A DNA stretch of 64,000 nucleotides, from assembly GCF_902150045.1 (NCBI RefSeq), contig NZ_CABFVU010000005.1, positions 1 through 64,000 on the forward strand. The letters run 5' to 3'. Positions within the stretch are counted from its first letter, which is position 1. Every line of letters starts with the position of its first letter. Source of the DNA: Chitinophaga polysaccharea (GTDB lineage: Bacteria > Bacteroidota > Bacteroidia > Chitinophagales > Chitinophagaceae). Of the stretch, positions 1-9,890 are shown in pieces. The notes under the pieces were generated by a model, which made no database searches, was not told where the DNA came from, and saw only the letters and a list, made by a program, of their open reading frames with translations. The translations under genes and the position numbers were made by a program.

Positions 1-185
1 CCTTCAAGACCGTTGCCAGGACTATCAGAACTCATTATCTGGGTATCCTCAACTTCTTCAACAACAGAGCCACCAATGCGGCTGCAGAATCATTCAATGC
101 AAAAGTAAAGTCCTTTAGAAATGCACTACGAGGGGTGCGGGATGTAGAATTCTTTCTTTATAGATTGACTAAACTTTATGCCTAA
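1..185 (+). pseudogene. C-terminal end of an ISL3-like transposase (cut by window start)
   Basis: An open frame runs in from the left edge and stops at 183-185. Its last 60 residues contain N-A-A-A-E-S-F-N-A-K-V-K-S-F followed by R-G-V-R-D-V-E-F-F-L-Y-R-L. This spacing of Asn, Glu, Asn and Lys, followed by an Arg/aromatic stretch, is typical of the C-terminal part of DDE transposases of the ISL3 group (related to ISAon1-type elements of Bacteroidota). The rest of the gene lies outside the window, so it may be intact. The hairpin that follows closely could end the transposase transcript. The family assignment rests on the motif alone. Confidence 0.7.
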
Positions 186-239
186 AATTTATGGACATCC
201 CCCAACTTTTCAACTTGATCCACGATTTTGAGAGTCTGC

Positions 240-286
240 AAAATCGTCTACAGTAAAAATTTTTAATTTACTGTAGACGATTTTTT
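240..286 (+). terminator. Strong intrinsic terminator after the transposase
   Basis: Arms 240-257 and 267-284 are perfect 18-bp inverted complements with a 9-nt loop, and a T run covers 281-286. It lies about 55 nt after the transposase stop and just before the integrase remnant, so it should end transposase transcription. The near-symmetry means it could also act on the opposite strand. Confidence 0.75.
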
Positions 287-305
287 CTGAGATGCTTACC
301 GGTAA

Positions 306-1591
306 ATGATTTGGCGACTTGCAAACCAATCCAAAAAACACCAAACAATACCAAAAATCGGTAACCAAAACTTAGTAGACTATGAAAGTAAGTCAGGATT
401 TATCAATCCTCTTATATCTCCGGTACGATACCATGAACCCAGCGGCAAAGCAACTATCTGCGTCCGTATCACCGTCACCGGATTACCCAAAGACAGTTTT
501 TCTCTCGGCTATCAGGTTGATCCCTCCAGGTTTGACAAGAGGGCGGGCTTCGTCATGGGCAGATCAATAGAGGTAATTGAGATTAATGACCAGCTATTGC
601 ATGTTAAAGGTGAGCTGCTTTGCCACTACAACCTGTTGAAGAAGCAGGGATCAGCTGTTGTCCCCACTATGATTAAAAACGCCTACCTGGGTGTTCATCA
701 GGAAAAACAAACACTGTTGCAGGTCGTAGATTTTCACAACGGGAAGTTTAAAGAAAAGGTAGATAAGGGAAAACGCGAAAACAGTACCTACAAAAAATGG
801 CTCACCACAAAGGACAAGATCACCGCTTTTCTTTCCGGCGTTCTCAAAATGAAAGATATCCCCCTCGAAAGAATTGAGTTTTCCTTCGCGGAAGATTTCT
901 TCGACTACCTCACCCTTACGGAAGGTATCCAGGACAACACCGCCATGAAATACCTGAAGAACACCAAGCAGCTGTTAAAACTGGCGGTCCAGCGGAATGG
1001 TTGCAGTGTAATCCCTTGCAGGATTATGTATGTTCCTATATCAACCCGGAGCGGGATATACTCACCGTGGCAGAACTCAGCGCACTGTATCATAAAGAAT
1101 TTTCCATTCCCCGCCTGCAGGAAGCAAAAGACGCCTACGTGTTTATGACACTCACCGGCTACGCCTATAAAGACGCGCTGCTACTCACTCCCGACAGTAT
1201 CTCCAAATATTTCGACGGCGAAGACTGGATCGTGAAAAACAGGGAAAAGACCTGGTGCCGTGAAAACGTTCCCCTGTTACCGTTAGCCAAATAGATCCTG
1301 CGGAAGTACCGCGAACACCCGCACTGCGTTGCCAACAATGTATTGCTGCCCATCAAAAGCAATCAACGTTTTAACGGATACCTCAAAGAAATAGCAGACC
1401 TCTGCGGCATTGATAAGAACCTCACCACGCACACCGCGCGGCACACATTTGCCACCACCGTTACGCTGGCCAACGGTGTGCCGCTGGAAACCGTGAGCGC
1501 CATGCTGGGGCATAAATCTATCCGCACCACGCAGATCTATGCTAAGATAGTAGCTAGTAAAGTGAGTGAAGACATGCAGGTATTGAAGTAA
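306..1591 (+). pseudogene. Broken tyrosine recombinase (integrase)
   Basis: This is a Bacteroidota-type tyrosine integrase in pieces. The first piece (from 306) has the N-terminal arm-type region and a SAM-like core-binding domain. Near 996-1000 the frame shifts, and the second piece (from about 1001) continues into the catalytic domain. A TAG at 1292-1294 interrupts it, and the same frame resumes through 1343-1591 with T-H-T-A-R-H-T-F-A-T (the HxxR box) and L-G-H-K-S-I-R-T-T-Q-I-Y-A-K-I (active-site Tyr). It ends in a TAA at 1589-1591 where the second copy of this 3' end, at 2408 onward, has CAA. The start is unclear. With at least three lesions it cannot make a working recombinase unless some are sequencing errors. 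Confidence 0.85.
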
Positions 1592-1708
1592 CGGTTTAAC
1601 CTCAAATTACCGGAATCCATGCTGAGCAAGGCTGTGGCTTAATTTAAACTCATCAAGGCAGGCCGGCTGAAAGGTCCGTCTGCTTTGATAAGTATCTGAT
1701 TAAAAACT
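1501..1708 (+). repeat. Direct repeat copy A: integrase 3' end and downstream flank
   Basis: About 200 bp covering the last codons of the integrase and its downstream flank is repeated at 2408-2588. Across the first roughly 119 bp I count 12 differences (about 90% identity). Copy A has an extra stretch of about 27 nt after position 1618. The two copies bracket the HEPN-like gene. Confidence 0.85.
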
Positions 1709-1743
1709 TAATTTATTAAATTGGGTTAAAATTTTAAAAAAAA

Positions 1744-2394
1744 TTGGAAAACAAAAGTTCACAATGGTTAAATAAAGAAACTGAAGAAGGGATTATGTTT
1801 TTTACAGACATGCTGGAAAAGCTTCATTTAATGGTAACGAGCGATGTAGATTTTTCTGGTCCTATTTCTAAAAGCGGGGTATCACAAGGACATACTCTTC
1901 GTGACGAAATAAATCTTCTATACCAAGTTAGTGCGCTTACAACGATATCGATACTAGATTTAATGACAGTTTGTAGGGGGGTAGATAGTGCAGCAAATAT
2001 TGATTGGTTAAAGATATTCTATGTTAAACAAGGATATCTCACCATATACGAAACAATTATGCACTATGACAAAGAATACAACAAATTGTTGAATAAACTA
2101 ATTACAGAAGATCATCCACTTTTAATTGTAGATTTTAAGAATTTTACAAATGGGTTTAAAAAGTTTAAAACCAACTATTCTTCAAGATTAGCTTCAGTTC
2201 GAAATAAAATTGCAGGTCATATTCATACAAATTTCGTTGATTATTATTCAACGATGGCAGACTTTAAAAAGGAAGATCCTATTGCTATTATTTCAGCCTT
2301 TCTTCAAATATTAACTGAACTACAACAGCTGACTATTAGAATACTGCCAGAATCGATCAATAAAACATCCCTAAATATTAAACAGGACAAATGA
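1744..2394 (+). CDS. HEPN-like protein, unrecognised family
   Basis: This is a 216-residue, AT-rich, mostly helical and charged protein without signal peptide or membrane segment. Arg153 and His159 form an R-N-K-I-A-G-H motif, which fits the Rx4-6H signature of HEPN domains; many of these are ribonucleases or partners in toxin-antitoxin and phage-defence systems. The match is a short motif, so function is inference. The listed start is a TTG at 1744. An in-frame ATG at 1795 has a purine-rich GAAGAAGGG about 8 nt upstream and may be the true start, giving 199 residues. The gene sits between two copies of an integrase 3' end, and its base composition differs from the GC-richer neighbours, which suggests transferred cargo. 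No antitoxin partner gene is visible. Confidence 0.55.
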   Translation: MENKSSQWLNKETEEGIMFFTDMLEKLHLMVTSDVDFSGPISKSGVSQGHTLRDEINLLYQVSALTTISILDLMTVCRGVDSAANIDWLKIFYVKQGYLTIYETIMHYDKEYNKLLNKLITEDHPLLIVDFKNFTNGFKKFKTNYSSRLASVRNKIAGHIHTNFVDYYSTMADFKKEDPIAIISAFLQILTELQQLTIRILPESINKTSLNIKQDK

Positions 2395-2407
2395 TATGCT
2401 TAAGAGG

Positions 2408-2588
2408 CATGTTGGGGCATAAATCCATACGCACCACGCAGATTTATGCTAAGATAGTGGCTAGTAAGGTTAGTGAGGACATGCAGGTATTGAAGCAACG
2501 GTTTAACCTCAAATTGCCTGAATCTAACTTATCAAGGCAGACAGGCTGAAAGGCGCGTCTGCTTTGGTAAGTACATGATTAACAACTC
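2408..2588 (+). repeat. Direct repeat copy B
   Basis: Partner of 1501-1708. It carries the same integrase tail and downstream flank at roughly 90% identity in the coding part. Confidence 0.85.
2409..2549 (+). pseudogene. Detached integrase C-terminus (second copy)
   Basis: An open frame of 46 codons begins M-L-G-H-K-S-I-R-T-T-Q-I-Y-A-K and keeps the active-site Tyr. It reads through the position where the first copy has a premature stop and adds a tail ending R-Q-T-G. There is no upstream catalytic domain, because the HEPN-like gene lies directly before it. It is the stump of another, related integrase and not a functional gene. Confidence 0.8.
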
Positions 2589-2725
2589 GTTAATATCTTC
2601 TTTTTGCCCGATATATTCAACCCCTGTTAATACTTAGCGTATCACAACCCCAGACCCCGATCATGTGACTATGAATGACCATTACGCAACCAAAACTATA
2701 CTGCACGCATTTTAAAACCACCAAT

Positions 2726-2920
2726 ATGCAACAGTATTACCCATTATCCTTTTTTGAAAAATTTATTCACGTTGACCTGCAGCAAGCATCAACCGAACAA
2801 AAACACCCCGACGAACAATTCTACACGCACGCCATTAAAGACATCATCAACGAAAAAAACAAGATCCTGGAACGCACTGGCAAATACCTGTACGACCTCC
2901 CAGGCGTACCGCAGTCGTGA
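2726..2920 (+). CDS. Small hypothetical protein, possibly a fragment
   Basis: A 64-residue frame beginning M-Q-Q-Y-Y-P-L-S-F-F is hydrophilic after its first ten residues and ends L-Y-D-L-P-G-V-P-Q-S. An in-frame ATG at 2675 would extend it to 81 residues. I do not recognise it. It lies in the integrase scar and ends abruptly, so it may be the N-terminal stump of a larger lost gene. No ribosome binding site stands out. Confidence 0.3.
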   Translation: MQQYYPLSFFEKFIHVDLQQASTEQKHPDEQFYTHAIKDIINEKNKILERTGKYLYDLPGVPQS

Positions 2921-3450
2921 AGTCAATAACAGTCGCTTCGGCTCCCGTATCAAATAGAATTGTAGTGTATCCTGCTGTCTATCGTTGATCCAAACTTTTA
3001 TTAAAATTAGCTCTGCTTGTTTTGCTGAGGGGCCGGCCAGGATCAATTCCACGGTACAGTTTACCAGGGAGGGGGCAGCGCATGTTCAAGAAGATCTTTA
3101 TAATCGAGCATCTCTTTTGTATTTAACCTGCTGGACGCTTCGCTGAAATTGTGATTAGCGCAAAATCCGGTCAGACTTAATCTTTACCAGAGAGCCTCTT
3201 ATTATACTTGTTTAATAGATCACGCGGGAATCTGCGCTGGGATATGATTGACAATTGAAATAAAGGGGTGGCTAAGAGGTCAGCTTCACATTAGGGGAAG
3301 TTCCTGGTCATTCCTTTATTATCCGGGAAAAAATCAAAAAATCACAAAAGCGGAGGGTAAAAATCTGTTTTTCTGTATCTCGTTGTTATAACGATCATTT
3401 GGTACCAGTATAAAAGCCAATTGTTTCCATTTATCTCCAAATTTTTGAAG
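2921..3450. other. Non-coding stretch before the first SusC operon
   Basis: About 530 bp with no convincing gene on either strand. It should hold the promoter of the downstream SusC operon, but I could not find a clear Bacteroidota promoter pair (TTTG and TAnnTTTG at the right distance). The left part may be leftover DNA from the integration events upstream. Confidence 0.5.
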
Positions 3451-6400
3451 ATGAACAGAAAATTCGCGCTGTCAGGGGCGATCGGATGTTTAGTGTTTCT
3501 AATCATCCTTTGTAAGAAGGCAGGAGGTCAAACGTCCCGCATTATATCCGGTGTAGTAACGAATAGTGCCGGTGAGCGGATGCCGGGTGTTTCGGTACGT
3601 GAAAAGGGCCATGCCAATGGAGTAGTTACAGACGGCAACGGTTTTTATAAGATAGCCCTGTCTACGGCAACAGATAGTCTGTTGTATTCCTGTGTAGGGT
3701 ATATTTCGCGGACGCTACCCGTAAAGAACGATACGGTTGTTGACGTAGCCATGCAGTCCAAGTCTGGAAATCTCTCAGCAGTAATGGTAATAGGTTATAG
3801 TACGGCAAAAAAAATCACCTATGCAGGTTCGGTGGCGACCGTTGGCGGCGACGAAATCAAAAAGAGCGGCGCCGTGAACCTGACCAATGCGCTGGCAGGC
3901 CGTTTACCGGGACTCGTTTCCATCGCGGGCGATAATGGAGGCGCTCCCGGCGCCGGTTCGAATCTTACTGTGCGTGGAATGAACACTATTAATGACCGTA
4001 ATCATAGCAATAAACCACTGGTGATTATCGATGGCGTCCCAAGAAATGTGACATACGATGGGCTAGAGGAAACAGATGAACTGAGCAACCTTAATCCGGA
4101 CGATGTGGAGAGTATTTCCGTGCTGAAAGATGCCACTGCCGCTGCTGTATATGGAGCACGTGCGGCTAACGGGGTCATATTGGTCACCACAAAAAGGGGC
4201 AAATCGGGCAAACCGGTGCTGGGGTACAGCATATTAACCGGTATCCAGCAGTATACCCGTATGGCTAAACCGGTGAACGCTTATGATTTTGCTGCGTTGT
4301 ACAATGAAGCATTAGAAAACGAAGGGCTGGAGCCTTATTGGAGCCAATCTGCCTTGCAGCATTTTAAAGACGGTGATGAACCTGATAAGTACCCTGATAC
4401 CGATTGGTGGAAAGCAGCACTTAAATCTCATGGAAGCCAGACAAGGCATAATCTGTCATTGAGCGGTGGCGCTGAATCGGCAAAATATTATCTGTCTCTG
4501 GGCTATGCGGATGAAAAAGGCTTTACCTCCAATAATCACTACAAACGGTATAATGTTCGTTCCAATCTAGATGCGCGTGTCAACAAAAATCTGACTGTGG
4601 CGCTGGACCTGAATGCGGTATATTCCATACAAAATCAGCCGGCCAGAAATAATTACGAAATGTTTACCGACCTGTTTCAGACGCCTGCGGTTGTTCCCAA
4701 CAGGTTTAGCAATGATCCATCCAAATGGGGGGCCGTCGGAAACCTGAGCAATGCTGTTAATCCAGTATGGAGCACCAGTGAAGATAAAACCGGCTATCAG
4801 CGAATTGGAACTACTTCTCTCCAGGGAACGTTATCGGCAGAACAACAGCTCCCGTTTATAAAGGGGTTGTCTGTTAAAGGAGTAGCATCTTACAACAGGA
4901 ACTATGGTAACACAAAAACTTTTAGTAAAAATCCACGGGTTTTTGGAGATGCTGCCACACTCTATTTCAAGGAGCTTAACTACGATAGGTTATTCCTGGT
5001 AGAATATGCCAACCAGTATGTAACCAAAACATTGGAGGCCCATTTGCGTTATAATCGCACAATTGATAAACATACCTGGAATGGCCTGTTTTTATACACA
5101 CAATCACAGGAAGAACAACAAGTTCTGAACGGCAGCAGGAGTGGGTTTATTAGCCCGCAGTTGGACTACCTGGATTTTGGAGATGCGAAGACAGCTGTCA
5201 ACTCCGGCAATATTTATCAGAACGCGAGGGTAGGGTATGTTGGCCGGGCGAGCTATAGTTATGCTGACCGTTATATGGCAGAAGCGAATTTCCGTTATGA
5301 TGCTTCCGCTAATTTTGCACCAGGACACCGATGGGGCTTTTTCCCTTCCCTGGCGGCCGGCTGGAATGTAGCGGAGGAGCCTTTTTTTAAACGAGCGTCT
5401 GCACTCTCTTTTATAGACCAGTTGAAACTGCGTATTTCCTGGGGCCGCTTAGGGAACGACAAAATCAGTTCCGTTTTTCCCTTCCTGGATTTTTTCAATA
5501 GCACCATGGCGCGACCAACGTTTAATAACGATGCCGTTTTTACGTTGGCGCCCAGCGCTTTGTCTAACCCCGGCATTACCTGGGAGAAAGCCACCACTAC
5601 CAATCTTGGTCTGGATATGTCTTTTTGGAACGGCGTCCTGACCTTGACAGCAGACTATTTTTATAAACGTACTACCGACATTTTAGCCCAACCGATAGCT
5701 ACATACCCGGCTACTTTTGGGGCAGAGTTACCACTGATGAATGCAGGCATCGTCTCTAACCGGGGATTTGAGATACAATTAAAACATGAATATGACCTGG
5801 GCAAATTGCATTACAGCATCAGCCCAAATGTAAGCTTTTCCAGAAGTATACTGGATTATGTGCCGGAGAGTCAACCCAATCCTGTACTGGCGCGTTCCGG
5901 CACAACACAGGACTACTATCAGTTTGTTGACCCTACCAGTGGGCTGGAGCGGGGCGCATATATCGCCGATGGCTTGTTTCGGACGGATGAAGAAGCTCAA
6001 AAATCACCCACTCCCTATAATGTTCCCAAATCCACTGTCAAAGCTGGGGATATCCGCTACAAAGACCTGAATGGCGATGGAATCATTGATCAAAAAGATA
6101 TGCGCCGTATTGGTCATTCACCAGTACCGGCTATTACCTATGCCGCTAATATTACGATTGGACTAAAGAGTTTTGATCTTAGCATCTTACTGCAGGGGAC
6201 GGCCAAGGTCTCTGAATATTTGCAGTCGCTGCCCGCATGGGCCTTTCAGGGAGGCAACACGGTTTTCAATGGAAATGCCTTTGAACAACACCTGGGTAGA
6301 TGGTCTCCGGATAAAACGCCGGAGGAAAATGCACAGGTCACTTACCCGCGTTTGTTCATCAATAACCTGAACAACAAGCAGCGTTCCACCTATTGGCTCA

Positions 6401-6630
6401 CGGACGCCAGCTACTTGCGCATTAAAAATGTCGTGCTGGGTTATACGTTGCCACAACGCTGGCTACGTCCTCTGAGCATCAGTCATATACGGATCTATGC
6501 GAGCGCGCTGAACCTGGCGACCTGGAGTAAACTAACGCTTTATGATCCGGAAATCAGGAGTGATGGCTTTGGCGCACTGGTATATCCAATACAACGTTCC
6601 TACAACTGCGGGCTGGAAGTGAAGTTCTGA
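3451..6630 (+). CDS. SusC/RagA-family TonB-linked outer membrane protein
   Basis: This protein of about 1059 residues is an outer-membrane barrel that imports a large substrate with its SusD partner, powered by TonB. I chose the ATG at 3451 because it gives a basic N-terminus and hydrophobic segment (M-N-R-K-F-A-L-S-G); an in-frame TTG at 3421 would add ten residues. After the signal comes a carboxypeptidase-regulatory-like beta-sandwich (S-G-V-V-T-N-S-A-G-E-R-M-P-G-V), then the plug with V-I-G-Y-S-T-A-K-K and the SusC hallmark Y-G-A-R-A-A-N-G-V-I-L. The barrel ends in Phe, as expected for outer-membrane assembly. No STN domain is present, so it is probably not a sigma/anti-sigma-signalling receptor. 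The SusD gene follows after 15 nt. The substrate is not predictable from the sequence. Confidence 0.93.
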   Translation: MNRKFALSGAIGCLVFLIILCKKAGGQTSRIISGVVTNSAGERMPGVSVREKGHANGVVTDGNGFYKIALSTATDSLLYSCVGYISRTLPVKNDTVVDVAMQSKSGNLSAVMVIGYSTAKKITYAGSVATVGGDEIKKSGAVNLTNALAGRLPGLVSIAGDNGGAPGAGSNLTVRGMNTINDRNHSNKPLVIIDGVPRNVTYDGLEETDELSNLNPDDVESISVLKDATAAAVYGARAANGVILVTTKRGKSGKPVLGYSILTGIQQYTRMAKPVNAYDFAALYNEALENEGLEPYWSQSALQHFKDGDEPDKYPDTDWWKAALKSHGSQTRHNLSLSGGAESAKYYLSLGYADEKGFTSNNHYKRYNVRSNLDARVNKNLTVALDLNAVYSIQNQPARNNYEMFTDLFQTPAVVPNRFSNDPSKWGAVGNLSNAVNPVWSTSEDKTGYQRIGTTSLQGTLSAEQQLPFIKGLSVKGVASYNRNYGNTKTFSKNPRVFGDAATLYFKELNYDRLFLVEYANQYVTKTLEAHLRYNRTIDKHTWNGLFLYTQSQEEQQVLNGSRSGFISPQLDYLDFGDAKTAVNSGNIYQNARVGYVGRASYSYADRYMAEANFRYDASANFAPGHRWGFFPSLAAGWNVAEEPFFKRASALSFIDQLKLRISWGRLGNDKISSVFPFLDFFNSTMARPTFNNDAVFTLAPSALSNPGITWEKATTTNLGLDMSFWNGVLTLTADYFYKRTTDILAQPIATYPATFGAELPLMNAGIVSNRGFEIQLKHEYDLGKLHYSISPNVSFSRSILDYVPESQPNPVLARSGTTQDYYQFVDPTSGLERGAYIADGLFRTDEEAQKSPTPYNVPKSTVKAGDIRYKDLNGDGIIDQKDMRRIGHSPVPAITYAANITIGLKSFDLSILLQGTAKVSEYLQSLPAWAFQGGNTVFNGNAFEQHLGRWSPDKTPEENAQVTYPRLFINNLNNKQRSTYWLTDASYLRIKNVVLGYTLPQRWLRPLSISHIRIYASALNLATWSKLTLYDPEIRSDGFGALVYPIQRSYNCGLEVKF

Positions 6631-6645
6631 TTTTAAAATTTACTT

Positions 6646-8304
6646 ATGCGCTATAAAAAGATTATTCGAGGCATATTGCCGGTTTGCCTGGTAATAGTAA
6701 CCGCATGCGGAAAGAAACTGCTGGATATCAAGCCCGTCAGTCTAAGTACAGACGCGGTATTTGCAGATGCTATAGCGGCCGGCGCTTTTATGAACAACAT
6801 TTACAACCTGGTACCGTCGGGTTATTCCGGTACCTGGGCCGGAATGGGCATATCCTATTTGGATGTGCTGATGTTGGCCCAGGCCACAGATGAAGCGGTG
6901 TCTTCCTCAGCAGCTTCCCGGGCCAATCAGTTGGCTATTGGGAATTTCAATGCAGAGTCCACCAACCTGAATTATATGTGGGCAACTATGTATATGGGTA
7001 TCCGGCAAACGAATATCTTCTTGGAAAATGTTGCTAAACTACCGGAAGGGGAGAGCAAGTCCGTATTGACCGGTGAAGCCTATTTTTTGCGGGCCCTGTT
7101 TTACCAGGAACTATTACGGCTATATGGTGGTGGCCCGGAGCAGTTGGGCGTACCGTTAATCCTTCACGTGCAACAAGTTGGTGGTGATGTATTCACAGAC
7201 CGGAGCCCATACATGACTTGTGTCGACAGTATTGTGGCTGACCTGGATAAAGCGGCGCTATTGCTGCCTGACAGGTCGGCTGTAATTTCAGGTCGCCCCT
7301 CCAAAGGTGCTGCCATGGCTTACAAAACGCGCTTACTGCTATATGCCGCCAGCCCTTTCAATAACCCGGCCCGTGAACGAAAACGCTGGGAAAATGCTGC
7401 AAATGCTGCTAAGAAGGTAATGCAACTGACCGATGGTTATACATTGCATAATGACTATCAGCGGATTTTCCTCGACAAAACCAACAAAGAGCTGATTTTT
7501 TACCGGGAATATTCGATCAACGGTAAGCCTGTATCGATGCTGGATTTGTTTACCCAGCCTACTGGTTATGGCGGTCGTGGCGATTGTGCTCCCACGGCGG
7601 ACCTGGTGAATGCCTATGAGATGCAAAACGGGAGACCCATCACAGATCCGGCGTCGGGGTACAACCCGGCAAAACCCTACGAAGGACGCGATCCCCGGTT
7701 TTATGCCAGCATTTTATATAATGGAGCGCCCTGGGCAGGACGTGCAGTGGAGACGTTTGATGGTGGAAAAGATAAGCTGTTGACCACCTCCACACAAACC
7801 GGCTATTACCTGAAGAAGTTTCTCGATCCTGTATATTTTTCCTCTGGTAATACCCGGACGCTTCCCTACAGCTTTCAACCGTATATCCTTTTCCGTTATA
7901 CAGAAATTTTATTGGATTATGCTGAAGCGCAATGGCAACTGGGTAATATCGGAGAGTCGCTCCAATATGTAAACAAGGTACGGGAACGAAGTGGAATGCC
8001 GCCCATTGCGGAGAGCGACTATACCTGGGAACGTTACGTAAATGAAAGACGGGTGGAAATGGCATTTGAAGACCAGCGCTTTTTCGATCTGCGCCGCTGG
8101 AATATTGCTGCAACCATACTGTCAGGACCCGTGCACGGTACCCGGATCGTCAGACAGCCGGATGGCTCTTTTCGGTATCAGCAAACTGAAGTAGGACAAA
8201 GAGTGTTCCGTGCTCCGCAGATGTATCGTATGCCAGTGCCTTTGGATGAAGTAAAGAAAATACAAACCGTTATACCCCGGTTTCAGCAGAGCCCGGGATG
8301 GTAA
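6646..8304 (+). CDS. RagB/SusD-family substrate-binding lipoprotein
   Basis: This 552-residue lipoprotein is the surface lid that pairs with the SusC barrel just upstream. The N-terminus (M-R-Y-K-K-I-I-R-G) leads into a hydrophobic segment ending T-A-C-G-K-K, a lipobox whose Cys would be lipidated. The TPR-like SusD fold shows in motifs such as G-E-A-Y-F-L-R-A-L-F-Y and, near the C-terminus, N-E-R-R-V-E-M-A-F-E-D-Q-R-F-F-D-L-R-R-W, a strong family signature. Length is usual for SusD. It lies in one operon with the SusC gene and the thioredoxin-like gene that follows after 33 nt. Confidence 0.93.
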   Translation: MRYKKIIRGILPVCLVIVTACGKKLLDIKPVSLSTDAVFADAIAAGAFMNNIYNLVPSGYSGTWAGMGISYLDVLMLAQATDEAVSSSAASRANQLAIGNFNAESTNLNYMWATMYMGIRQTNIFLENVAKLPEGESKSVLTGEAYFLRALFYQELLRLYGGGPEQLGVPLILHVQQVGGDVFTDRSPYMTCVDSIVADLDKAALLLPDRSAVISGRPSKGAAMAYKTRLLLYAASPFNNPARERKRWENAANAAKKVMQLTDGYTLHNDYQRIFLDKTNKELIFYREYSINGKPVSMLDLFTQPTGYGGRGDCAPTADLVNAYEMQNGRPITDPASGYNPAKPYEGRDPRFYASILYNGAPWAGRAVETFDGGKDKLLTTSTQTGYYLKKFLDPVYFSSGNTRTLPYSFQPYILFRYTEILLDYAEAQWQLGNIGESLQYVNKVRERSGMPPIAESDYTWERYVNERRVEMAFEDQRFFDLRRWNIAATILSGPVHGTRIVRQPDGSFRYQQTEVGQRVFRAPQMYRMPVPLDEVKKIQTVIPRFQQSPGW

Positions 8305-8337
8305 ATAAATAGTTGATAAACGTTTAAATCGATTATT

Positions 8338-9774
8338 ATGAAGGGTTTATTTTTGAGCATGCTGTTGGGAATTACCAGCTATACCCTGGCACAGCAAAAT
8401 ACGGTGATCATCGCCAGAATAAAGGGCGCAACAGGTGATTCAGCCAAAATCGGAGTAGCACTCTCCGATCATACTGATTTTCCTTTCCGGATAATTCGGC
8501 AGGAAGCTCGCCCGGATGCAGCCGGTGTTGCCAGGCTCTCTTTCGGGTTGGGGAAGGCAATTGAAGGTATATTGTATGCGGCTCCGGTTAGGAAACGGAT
8601 TGATCTCTTCCTGGAACCGGAAGATAGTCTTGAAATTGTTTGCCAGTCTGAGGAAGACGGCGCCCCTGTGCTGTTCTCCGGTAAAGGCGCCGCGAATAAT
8701 CAGGTGTTAGCGCTGCTCAATCAATGTAAAACCGATCAGTATAAAAAGTCTGATATCGAGAAAATAACGCCGGACAACTGGGTGAAAGCAATACAGGATT
8801 GTTATAAAAGACAACAACAAATTCTGCAGGAGAATAAAACGGGTCTTTCCAAGGGCTTCCTGACATATGCTGTGTCGTCTATCCAGTCAGAATATATTAA
8901 AGCGCTGTTACAGGCACCTGGACTTTTGTCTATGTATCAGCATAAGAAAAAATCAGCGTTATTGCCAACGGGTTACTGGGCGTTTGAAAAGGAAGTGGCT
9001 GCTGCGGGCCAACAACTTCAAAGTAATGCTGAAGCTTCATTGTGGACTTACACTTATCCTGCATTTCTGCGTGAAAAGGAAATGTTCAGCCAGCATCAAT
9101 TAGATGAAAAAGTAATAAATGCGCAGTGGTCACTTAGCCTTTACGGCATCGCCGCGAAAATTTATCGTCCCGGAAGGCTCCGTGCACTGGCAATGGCACG
9201 CTCCCTGGAAATGCTGTTGGGAAGCGCTAAGAAACCATCCGAATACCGCAATATGATAGAAGAATATCATAAGGAAAATGTTGGATTTCCAGCCTGGTAT
9301 AAGGAGTTGAAATCGGTATACCAAAAGTATGCCGCTGTAGAAGTAGGCATGGTACCGCCTCCTGTAGAATTAAAAGACCAGGATAACAAGTCGGTGAAAC
9401 TGTCCGATTTCAAGGGAAAGGCCGTATACCTCGACTTCTGGGCGAGTTGGTGCGGCCCCTGTCGCTACCAGATGAAAAATGGCGCCCCGGGACTTCATGC
9501 AAAATTCGGCAACAATAAAGACGTGGTATTCCTCTATGTCAGTCTTGATGACGATATTTCAAAATGGAAACGCGCTATCGCAGAAGACAAAATAGAAGGA
9601 CTACACGTGTTGGCAGAAGGTGTGCGTGAAAGCAAGATTGCCAAAATATTCAACGTTGAGGGCATCCCGCGGTACATCATCCTTGATAAGGAAGGTCGCG
9701 TTTTTGATAATGATGCTCCCCGTCCCAGTGACGCCATTACTGAAACTAAAATCAGGGAAGCGTTGTCAAAATAA
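8338..9774 (+). CDS. TlpA-like thiol-disulfide oxidoreductase
   Basis: A 478-residue exported protein. The N-terminus has a signal peptide ending near T-L-A-Q-Q, followed by a long alpha/beta region of the type that precedes thioredoxin folds in Bacteroidota TlpA-like proteins. The C-terminal third is a thioredoxin fold: L-D-F-W-A-S-W-C-G-P-C with redox Cys372 and Cys375, and later the cis-Pro region G-I-P-R-Y. Such proteins reduce or isomerise disulfides in the periplasm. Last gene of the SusC/SusD operon; it may help fold the transporter or process an imported substrate. The terminator at 9808-9854 closes the operon. Confidence 0.88.
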   Translation: MKGLFLSMLLGITSYTLAQQNTVIIARIKGATGDSAKIGVALSDHTDFPFRIIRQEARPDAAGVARLSFGLGKAIEGILYAAPVRKRIDLFLEPEDSLEIVCQSEEDGAPVLFSGKGAANNQVLALLNQCKTDQYKKSDIEKITPDNWVKAIQDCYKRQQQILQENKTGLSKGFLTYAVSSIQSEYIKALLQAPGLLSMYQHKKKSALLPTGYWAFEKEVAAAGQQLQSNAEASLWTYTYPAFLREKEMFSQHQLDEKVINAQWSLSLYGIAAKIYRPGRLRALAMARSLEMLLGSAKKPSEYRNMIEEYHKENVGFPAWYKELKSVYQKYAAVEVGMVPPPVELKDQDNKSVKLSDFKGKAVYLDFWASWCGPCRYQMKNGAPGLHAKFGNNKDVVFLYVSLDDDISKWKRAIAEDKIEGLHVLAEGVRESKIAKIFNVEGIPRYIILDKEGRVFDNDAPRPSDAITETKIREALSK

Positions 9775-9807
9775 GGGGAAGAAATCAGCCGGTATACCGG
9801 TATATAG

Positions 9808-9854
9808 AAAAACAAAGCTACAAACTACTAAACGCGTTCTGTGGCTTTGTTTTT
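9808..9854 (+). terminator. Intrinsic terminator of the SusC/SusD/TlpA operon
   Basis: Arms 9808-9821 and 9841-9854 pair over 14 positions with one G-T wobble, leave a 19-nt loop, and end in a run of five T. It begins 34 nt after the TlpA-like stop codon. Confidence 0.75.
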
Positions 9855-9890
9855 CTGCTCTCTCTATAGATGTCTTAAAACATTCAACTA

